Shown here: piece by piece, positions 58,477 to 64,000 of the stretch
How the letters are laid out: each line of letters opens with the position of its first letter
Numbering within the stretch: the first letter of the stretch is position 1
Assembly: GCF_030053425.1 (NCBI RefSeq)
Contig: NZ_JASGBI010000001.1
Span: forward strand, 595,001 to 659,000
DNA length: 64,000 bases
From: Lysobacter stagni
GTDB lineage: Bacteria > Pseudomonadota > Gammaproteobacteria > Xanthomonadales > Xanthomonadaceae
Reading direction: 5' to 3'
The notes under the pieces: model-generated
The model's input: only the letters and a program-made list of their open reading frames with translations
Told to the model about the DNA's origin: nothing
The model's database searches: none
Made by a program: the position numbers and the translations under genes

Positions 58477-59412
58477 TCAGCGCTGCGGCTGGAACTCCAT
58501 GATCGGCGACGGCTGCAGCAAGGGCATCAGCCAGTGGTCGAGCAGGAGGAACGCGAACAGCGCCATCAGGTAGACGATGGAGTAGTTGAAGACCTTCATC
58601 GCGTACAGCTCGTCGGGCGGGTTCATCAGGCGCCAGGCATAACCCAGGAACACCACACCCAGCACCAGCGCACCGCCGAGGTAGAACAACCCGCTCATGC
58701 CCGCCGCCCACGGCAGGACGGTCACGGCGACCAGCAGCACGGTGTAGAACAGGATCTGCCAGCGCGTGTATTCCACGCCGTGCGTGACCGGCAGCATCGG
58801 CACCATCGCGCGTGCGTAGTCGGCACGGCGGAAGATGGCCAGCGCCCAGAAGTGCGGCGGTGTCCACACGAAGATGATCAGCACCAGCAGCAGCGCGTGC
58901 GGCCAGTCCCATTCGCCGCGCATGCCGGTGATCGAGGCCCAGCCCAGCAGCGGCGGCGCCGCGCCTGCGATGCCACCGATCACGATGTTCTGCGGCGTGG
59001 CGCGCTTGAGAAACACGGTGTAGACCACCGCATAACCGATGAGCGAGGCGAACGTGAGCACCGCCGTGATGGTGTTGACCCACACCACCAGGATGGTCAT
59101 CGACAACGCCGCGAGGATCATCGCGAACACCAGCGCCTGGCGCGGCGTGATCTGGCCGGCGACGATGGGGCGCCACGACGTGCGCGCCATCTTGGCGTCG
59201 ATGCGCGAGTCCAGCAGCTGATTGATCGCGGCCGCGCTGGATGCGGCGAGCCAGATGCCGAGGAAACCCAGCACCGACTCGCGCAGCGGCGGCAGGCCCG
59301 GCACCGCGAGGAACATGCCCACCAGCGCGGTGAAGACGATCAGCGCCACCACGCGCGGCTTGGTGAGGTCCCAGTACTGCTTGGCGGTGGCGTGCGGCAT
59401 GGCGGTGGACAT
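58477..59412 (-). CDS. cyoE: Protoheme IX farnesyltransferase (heme O synthase)
   Basis: 311-residue membrane prenyltransferase that makes heme O for heme A synthesis. It has the UbiA-type motifs: [12 protein letters not shown], the first Asp-rich site [20 protein letters not shown] and the second [11 protein letters not shown] after [11 protein letters not shown]. About nine membrane segments. Its ATG overlaps the ctaA stop (TGATG at 59410-59414), so the two are coupled. Confidence 0.95.
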   Translation of the reverse strand: MSTAMPHATAKQYWDLTKPRVVALIVFTALVGMFLAVPGLPPLRESVLGFLGIWLAASSAAAINQLLDSRIDAKMARTSWRPIVAGQITPRQALVFAMILAALSMTILVVWVNTITAVLTFASLIGYAVVYTVFLKRATPQNIVIGGIAGAAPPLLGWASITGMRGEWDWPHALLLVLIIFVWTPPHFWALAIFRRADYARAMVPMLPVTHGVEYTRWQILFYTVLLVAVTVLPWAAGMSGLFYLGGALVLGVVFLGYAWRLMNPPDELYAMKVFNYSIVYLMALFAFLLLDHWLMPLLQPSPIMEFQPQR

Positions 59413-60560
59413 CACGGTTCCGGGGAGCGCAGGCGCGCCAGCAGCGAGACCAGGACGAACAGCAGCAGCGCCGCACCGGCGTTGTGCATCACCGCAACAG
59501 CCAGCGGCAGGCCCAGCTTGACGTTGGCGATGCCCAGCGCGACCTGCGCCACCACCAGCAGGCCCAGCAGCGTGGCCCAGCCGCGCATGCCCGGCGTGCG
59601 GATCAGGCGCAAGGCGAGCCACAGCATGTAGACGAACACCACCACCGCCATCATGCGGTGCGCCATCTGGATGGCGATGCGCGCCTCTCCATCGAGGATG
59701 CCGCCTTCGTAATCCACGCCGATGCCGCGCCAGAGCACGAACCCTTCATGGAAATCATGCGGCGGCCACCACTGGCCCACGCAGGTGGGGAAGTCGTTGC
59801 CACAGGCCAGCGCTGCGTAGTTGGCGCTGACCCAGCCGCCCAGCGCGATCTGCAGCGCGAGAACCGCGATGCCCACCATCAGCAGGCGGCGCACCAGGGT
59901 TGCCTCGGCCAGGCGGATCGGCAGGTTCGTCGCGCGCCACGCCATCCACAGCAGCAAAGAGAAGGTGAGCAGGCCGCCGAGCAGGTGCGACATCACCACG
60001 ACCGGTTTCAGCAGCCAGGTCACCGTCCACATGCCCAACAGGGCCTGGAAGATGATCACCGCCAGCGTGATGGCCGCCACGCGCGCGAGGTCGAGGTTGC
60101 TCCAGCGCAGCGCGGCGAACAGCAGGATCGCCTCGCCCGCGATGGCCAGCGCGGATGCGGCGACGTGCTCGCCATGCATGTACATCGGAATGGCGATGCC
60201 GACCAGCAGCGCGGCGGCGGCGATCTGCAGCGCGCCGCGTGGGCGCTTGCGTGCCGCGATCAGCGCGAGGGTGAGCACAAGCACGCCCAGCGTGCCGGCG
60301 ATCATGCGATGGAACTGCTCGCGCCAGGCCTTGTGCACTTCGACCGGGCGAATCGCGGTGGCGGCGTGGTCGACGATCTCGTGCGCGGCCGTCGGCCATG
60401 CGGCCCGGCCGTAGCAGGTCGGCCAGTCCGGACAGCTCAGGCCGGCGTTGGACAGGCGCACGAATGCGCCGAAGACGATCACGCCCAGAGCGAGCGCGAC
60501 CGCCAGCCAGGCGATCCGGTGGAAATGCCTGTACGGAGCAGGCTTGTGCGGCGTGGTCAT
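59412..60560 (-). CDS. ctaA: Heme A synthase (COX15/CtaA)
   Basis: 382-residue membrane enzyme that oxidises heme O to heme A. It has about eight segments and family motifs [21 protein letters not shown] near the N terminus, the heme-binding EQFHRMIAG and the second-half AHRMMAVVV with [11 protein letters not shown] second cysteine pair in ACGNDFPTC fits the type with redox-active cysteines. It sits between the SCO-like gene and cyoE in one minus-strand unit. Confidence 0.94.
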   Translation of the reverse strand: MTTPHKPAPYRHFHRIAWLAVALALGVIVFGAFVRLSNAGLSCPDWPTCYGRAAWPTAAHEIVDHAATAIRPVEVHKAWREQFHRMIAGTLGVLVLTLALIAARKRPRGALQIAAAALLVGIAIPMYMHGEHVAASALAIAGEAILLFAALRWSNLDLARVAAITLAVIIFQALLGMWTVTWLLKPVVVMSHLLGGLLTFSLLLWMAWRATNLPIRLAEATLVRRLLMVGIAVLALQIALGGWVSANYAALACGNDFPTCVGQWWPPHDFHEGFVLWRGIGVDYEGGILDGEARIAIQMAHRMMAVVVFVYMLWLALRLIRTPGMRGWATLLGLLVVAQVALGIANVKLGLPLAVAVMHNAGAALLLFVLVSLLARLRSPEP

Positions 60561-60594
60561 GCGGAACAGCTCATCCAGTCAATGCGGGTGGCGA

Positions 60595-61197
60595 TCACTT
60601 CACCTTGATCAGCCTGGCGACGTCGGCGCGCAGCCCGGCCGGATCGAAGCCGGGAGGGTAGCGCAGAATCACGAAGCCGTAGGGATCGATCACGTAGGCC
60701 GGCACACCGTGCACGTTGCCGGTGCCGCGGTCGTCCACCCGGGGCAGTCCTGCGCGCAGGCTGGCATCGGGACGCAGCTCGCGCAGCGTGCCCGGCCGCG
60801 GCGCCGAGGCGGGCCAGCACGGCGCCTGGGTCGGGCACGCCCACAGGACGTGGACCTCGTCCGCGTCCTTGCCGAACAGCTGCCATACCGTGTTGATCTC
60901 GCGCGCGAGCGTCTCGCACTGCGCGCCGCAATCGGCCGGCGGTGCGACGACGATGCGCCAGGTGCGTTCGCCGGCCTTCCACACGTATTCGCCGCCATCG
61001 AGCAGGCGCGGCGACAGCGCGCGCAGATCGCTCGGCGGATCGAGCAGTTCGCCGTTGTTCTTCAGGCCCTGCGGACGCCAGCCCGAGAAGCGCAACAGGC
61101 CGGCAACCAGCATGCTGCCGAAGAACATCGCGAACAGCAGCACCAACAGCATGCGATTGCGACTGCGATGGGCGGAGGCGTTGGGGTCGTCGGTCAT
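60595..61197 (-). CDS. Membrane-anchored SCO/thioredoxin-like oxidase-assembly protein
   Basis: 200-residue protein with one N-terminal membrane anchor (LLVLLFAMFFGSMLVAGLL) and a periplasmic domain. It carries DCGAQC, a CxxxC pair like the copper-binding motif of SCO proteins, a second pair in CPTQAPC and GVPAYVIDPYGFVILRY, which fits the end of a thioredoxin fold. Its place between surf1 (10-base gap) and ctaA suggests a role in copper or disulfide delivery to cytochrome oxidase. It is not a canonical SCO1. Confidence 0.8.
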   Translation of the reverse strand: MTDDPNASAHRSRNRMLLVLLFAMFFGSMLVAGLLRFSGWRPQGLKNNGELLDPPSDLRALSPRLLDGGEYVWKAGERTWRIVVAPPADCGAQCETLAREINTVWQLFGKDADEVHVLWACPTQAPCWPASAPRPGTLRELRPDASLRAGLPRVDDRGTGNVHGVPAYVIDPYGFVILRYPPGFDPAGLRADVARLIKVK

Positions 61198-61207
61198 GGC
61201 GAACTCC

Positions 61208-61930
61208 TTATGGTCGACGGCGCTTGCGGAACGTGAGGATCAACGCGGTGGCCAGCACGGCCAGGGCCAGTGCGAACCATTGCACGGCATAGCCGCGGTG
61301 CTGCTCGGGCGGCAGCGTGTTGGGCAGCAGCTCCAGGTCGCGCTCGAAGCCGATCTTCAGCGCGGGATCCAGACGCAGCACGCGCGGCGCCAGCGGCACG
61401 GACAGCCCGGTCTCGCGCGCGATGGCCGCGAGGTCCACGCGCGGCATCAGCCAGCCCCCGCCCTGCCGCACGAGCGCGGGACCCAGCGCGAGCCCCGTGG
61501 AGGGCGGCGAGGTCAGCAGGCCGCTGAGCTGCATCGTGCCGTCCGGTCGGGGCACCGTGGGCAACGTGCGGTCGCCGGGCAACGGCAGCCAGCCCAGGTC
61601 GACCAGCAACGGCTGGCCCTGTTCGGGAACGAAGATGCGGTAGGCGCGCACGCCGGCGCGGCCATTGCGTTGCTGGTTGTCCAGCAGCAGTGCATCGCGT
61701 GCATCGAACGAACCGGTTCCGGCCGCCCAGTCGTACTCGCGCACGCGCGCGGCGTCGGTGGCGACCGACAGCGGTTTCGGCGTGCGGTCGGCCAGAACCC
61801 GTGCGGCGGCATCGAGCATCGCCTGCTTCTCGACCGCGCGACGGGACTGCCACAGGCCGAGGTTGGCGAACAGCGCGATCGCCAGCAGTGCGGCGGTCCA
61901 GCCGACGATGAGGGTACGACTACGGCTCAC
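61208..61930 (-). CDS. SURF1-family cytochrome oxidase biogenesis protein
   Basis: 240-residue membrane protein with one anchor at each end (IVGWTAALLAIALFANLGLWQ and YAVQWFALALAVLATALIL). The SURF1 core has LLLDNQQRNGRAGVR, LLVDLGWLPLPGDR and the terminal H-R-G-Y-A-V-Q-W-F. It helps insert heme A in subunit I. GTG 61930 is chosen with GAGGA close upstream. It heads the surf1-SCO-like-ctaA-cyoE unit. Confidence 0.92.
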   Translation of the reverse strand: MSRSRTLIVGWTAALLAIALFANLGLWQSRRAVEKQAMLDAAARVLADRTPKPLSVATDAARVREYDWAAGTGSFDARDALLLDNQQRNGRAGVRAYRIFVPEQGQPLLVDLGWLPLPGDRTLPTVPRPDGTMQLSGLLTSPPSTGLALGPALVRQGGGWLMPRVDLAAIARETGLSVPLAPRVLRLDPALKIGFERDLELLPNTLPPEQHRGYAVQWFALALAVLATALILTFRKRRRP

Positions 61931-61995
61931 GACTTCCTCGCGTGCCGCTGCGATAATGGCTGCCACCCCCGCCACGGGGCCGATCGGAGGCCGCC

Positions 61996-62211
61996 ATGAA
62001 CGATTCGCTGAAGACCCTGCTGGTCATCGCCTTCCTGATCATCATCCTGTGGAACCTGGGCGCCGGCCTCTACTACATGCTCGTGGACAAGGGCGAGAGC
62101 AAGCGCACGGTGAACGCGCTGACCCGCCGCATCGCGCTGTCCGTCGCGCTGATCCTGCTGGTGGTGCTGGCCAACTACATGGGCTGGATCAAGTTCCACG
62201 GCGGTCCGTGA
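61996..62211 (+). CDS. Small twin-transmembrane protein (DUF2909-like)
   Basis: 71-residue protein with two membrane helices (LLVIAFLIIILWNLGAGLYYML and ALSVALILLVVLANYMGW) joined by a basic loop (DKGESKRTVNALTRRI). It is located inside the oxidase-assembly cluster, as in pseudomonads, and is presumably an oxidase-associated subunit or assembly factor. A clean GGAGG precedes the ATG. It is divergent from surf1 with 65 bases between. Confidence 0.85.
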   Translation: MNDSLKTLLVIAFLIIILWNLGAGLYYMLVDKGESKRTVNALTRRIALSVALILLVVLANYMGWIKFHGGP

Positions 62212-62217
62212 GGCGCC

Positions 62218-62340
62218 GGGATTCGTAATTCGGGATTTGGGATTCGCAAAAGCAAAAAGGGCGACGGTCATCCCGTCGCCTTTTTCGTTGGAGATCCGGG
62301 TTGTGGTATTGCGAATCCCGAATCCCGAATCTCCAATTCC
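62218..62340. repeat. Inverted GGATTCG-type repeats flanking a terminator
   Basis: Left arm 62218-62247 and right arm 62311-62340 are reverse complements at 25 of 30 positions and consist of repeated GGATTCG/CGAATCC heptamers. Between them is the terminator at 62260. The whole stretch separates the convergent DUF2909-like and coxC genes. Heptamer arrays like this are dispersed in xanthomonads. Confidence 0.8.
62260..62285. terminator. Bidirectional Rho-independent terminator
   Basis: GGCGACGG/CCGTCGCC stem with a five-base loop, five T on one side and five A on the other. It serves both the DUF2909-like gene and coxC. Confidence 0.88.
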
Positions 62341-62344
62341 GTCC

Positions 62345-63223
62345 TTACAGCACGTAGACGAACAGGAACAGGCCCAGCCAGACCACGTCGACGAAGTGCC
62401 AATACCAGGCCACCGCCTCGAACGCGAAGTGGTGGTCCTTGGTGAAATGGCCCTTCAGGCAGCGGAACCAGATCACCGCCAGCATGATCGTGCCGAGCGT
62501 GACGTGCGCGCCGTGGAAGCCGGTGAGCATGAAGAACGTGGAACCGTAGATGCCCGAACCGAGCGTCAGGTTCAGTTCCTTGTAGGCGTGGATGTACTCC
62601 TCCGCCTGGAAGAACAGGAACAGCGCGCCGAGCAGGACCGTCAGGCCCAGGAAGGTCAGCAGCTGCTTGCGGTGGCCGGCCTTCAGCGCATGGTGCGCGA
62701 TGGTGACCGTGACGCCCGAGGTCAGCAGGATCATCGTGTTGAGCAGCGGCAGGCCCCAGGCCGGGATCGTCTGGTAGAGGCCGCCGATGCCGCCCGGACC
62801 GTTGCTCGGCCACGCAGCCGAGAAGCCCGGCCACAGCAGCGAGTTGGTCATCACGCCGTCGCCTTCGCCACCGAGCCACGGCATCGCGAACTGGCGGGCG
62901 TAGAACAGCGCGCCGAAGAACGCGCCGAAGAACATCACCTCGGAGAAGATGAACCAGAGCATCCCCATGCGGAACGAGGTATCGACCTGCTTGTTGTAGT
63001 TGCCGCGGATCGACTCGCGAACGACATCGCCGAACCAGCCGAACAGCACGCCGACCATCAGCGCGATGCCGATGAAGAACACCGGCCTGCCCCAATGGAC
63101 TTCGTTGAACCAGCTGGCGAGGCCGACCATGGTCGTGAACAGCGCGATCGACCCGAGGAACGGCCAACGGCTGCTGTGCGGCACGAAGTAGACGTTGGCG
63201 TCTGGCGAATGGGTTTGGGCCAT
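62345..63223 (-). CDS. ctaE: Cytochrome c oxidase subunit III
   Basis: 292-residue, seven-segment membrane subunit of the aa3-type oxidase. Family landmarks are RMGMLWFIFSEVMFFGAFFG, TMILLTSGVTVTIAHHAL, FQAEEYIHA, FFMLTGFHGAHVTLG and the terminal VAWYWHFVDVVWLGLFLFVY. It lies downstream of ctaG (39-base gap) on the minus strand. Subunits I and II are expected just beyond the right edge. Confidence 0.96.
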   Translation of the reverse strand: MAQTHSPDANVYFVPHSSRWPFLGSIALFTTMVGLASWFNEVHWGRPVFFIGIALMVGVLFGWFGDVVRESIRGNYNKQVDTSFRMGMLWFIFSEVMFFGAFFGALFYARQFAMPWLGGEGDGVMTNSLLWPGFSAAWPSNGPGGIGGLYQTIPAWGLPLLNTMILLTSGVTVTIAHHALKAGHRKQLLTFLGLTVLLGALFLFFQAEEYIHAYKELNLTLGSGIYGSTFFMLTGFHGAHVTLGTIMLAVIWFRCLKGHFTKDHHFAFEAVAWYWHFVDVVWLGLFLFVYVL

Positions 63224-63262
63224 GGCGGCGTTCCGGTTATGTGGTGCGATTGCTAGGAAGGA

Positions 63263-63880
63263 TCAGCGCGTCACGGCGGCCAGCGGGTCGGGCGCGGCGT
63301 TGGCCGTGCCTTGCGCCTGGGCGGTGAGCGCTTCGTTCTTGAAGAAGGTATACGACAGGGTGATGGTCTTCACGTCGGCCGGCAGGTTCGGATCGACGAT
63401 GAAGCGCACCGGCATTTCACGCACTTCACCGGCCTTGAGCGTCTGGGCGGTGAAGCAGAAGCATTCGGTCTTGCTGAAATAGCCCGAGGCACGCGCTGGC
63501 GCGACCGACGGAACGGCGCTGCCGACGATGGTGCGTTCGGAGGTGTTGCGCGCGTGGTACGTGGTCTCGTACTGCTCGCCCGGCACGACCTGCATCGTGA
63601 GGTTGTTGGGCGAGAAGTCCCACGGCAGCTTGGAATTCACGCCGCCATCGAACTGCACGGTGATCACGCGCTTGGCCGGCGTGGCCTGCGCCTGGCCAAC
63701 GCCTTCGGCGGCGGTACGCTCCAGGCGGATGCCGAACACCTTCTCGCAGGCGATGCGGTAGAGCGGCACCAGCGCGAAGGTCAGGCCGAACGCGGCGATC
63801 GCCACCACGACCATCTTGCCCAGTCCGGCGCTCTTGCGGTCCGGCGTGGCGGGACCGTGTTGTTCCGGCGCGCCGCTCAC
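63263..63880 (-). CDS. ctaG: Cytochrome c oxidase assembly protein CtaG/Cox11
   Basis: 205-residue copper chaperone that builds the CuB site. One N-terminal membrane anchor ([18 protein letters not shown]) is followed by a periplasmic Ig-like domain with the copper motif CFCF in [12 protein letters not shown] and the family end [12 protein letters not shown]...[11 protein letters not shown] 63880 overlaps the preceding small gene's stop (GTGA). It is upstream of coxC. Confidence 0.95.
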   Translation of the reverse strand: MSGAPEQHGPATPDRKSAGLGKMVVVAIAAFGLTFALVPLYRIACEKVFGIRLERTAAEGVGQAQATPAKRVITVQFDGGVNSKLPWDFSPNNLTMQVVPGEQYETTYHARNTSERTIVGSAVPSVAPARASGYFSKTECFCFTAQTLKAGEVREMPVRFIVDPNLPADVKTITLSYTFFKNEALTAQAQGTANAAPDPLAAVTR

Positions 63881-63999
63881 TTGCCCACCGTATTGCTGAC
63901 GATGAACACCACGTACACGGCCACCGCGATCGCCGCGACCCACAGCGCCGTGCGACGCGCGGCCTTGCGGCGCGTTGCGAGCTCGTCCTGGTTGTGGGT
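63877..63999 (-). CDS. Small membrane protein, N-terminally truncated by window edge
   Basis: Forty residues are visible ([20 protein letters not shown] then a single hydrophobic helix [16 protein letters not shown]). The start is beyond the right edge. It overlaps ctaG by four bases. A small single-helix protein in this position between oxidase subunit I and ctaG is common in xanthomonads, and it is probably an oxidase-associated factor. Confidence 0.75.
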   Translation of the reverse strand, partial: THNQDELATRRKAARRTALWVAAIAVAVYVVFIVSNTVGK

Positions 64000-64000
64000 C

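Overview
The window is GC-rich, densely coded DNA from a gammaproteobacterium. The gene set points to the Xanthomonadaceae/Lysobacteraceae, most likely a Lysobacter-like species. The evidence is a Xanthomonas/Caulobacter-type TonB receptor in an alpha-glucan locus, tandem dsbA genes next to cytochrome c4, a plant-type glutamate-cysteine ligase, the rpsU-yqeY-dnaG block and xanthomonad-style intergenic repeats. The genus is inferred from remembered family patterns, not from a search. There is no clear phage, transposon, CRISPR array, tRNA or rRNA.

Layout. 1-8 kb: end of a TPR gene, glutamate-cysteine ligase, a VIT1-type metal transporter, a LacI-family regulator, an S9 peptidase and an M20-like peptidase with two altered metal ligands. 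8-23 kb: an alpha-glucan utilisation locus. One operon holds a six-hairpin glycosidase, an SLC45-type sugar permease and a GH13 amylase. A second holds a GH13 alpha-glucosidase and a secreted double-domain esterase. A large GH13 amylase and a TonB receptor are transcribed divergently from each other. Both divergent promoter regions carry the same near-palindrome (TGAATACGTAT-A/G-CA), so one regulator probably controls the whole set: import across the outer membrane, periplasmic cleavage, uptake and intracellular hydrolysis.

23-45 kb: housekeeping and envelope genes. These are engB, cytochrome c4, two dsbA paralogues, an EEP-fold phosphatase/nuclease, a cysteine-rich TonB receptor, a TauE/SafE permease, a lytic transglycosylase, an NDUFA9-like dehydrogenase, cca, a third TonB receptor, VanZ, a MidA-like methyltransferase, pteridine reductase, a YafK-type L,D-transpeptidase, folK, folB and tsaD. 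46-49 kb: the macromolecular-synthesis block rpsU-yqeY-(SEC-C)-dnaG. It has a near-consensus sigma70 promoter before rpsU. The SEC-C gene carries two extra C residues that break its frame. rpoD is not found downstream of dnaG.

49-58 kb: an NTF2-like secreted protein, an AraC regulator, a LytS/LytTR-type two-component pair, small secreted proteins, a second S9 peptidase, and a prolidase-like amidohydrolase overlapping a gene with all key FosX residues. 58-64 kb: cytochrome c oxidase and heme A biogenesis (cyoE, ctaA, an SCO-like protein, SURF1, a DUF2909-like protein, coxC, ctaG). Several genes overlap as ATGA, GTGA or TGATG, suggesting translational coupling.
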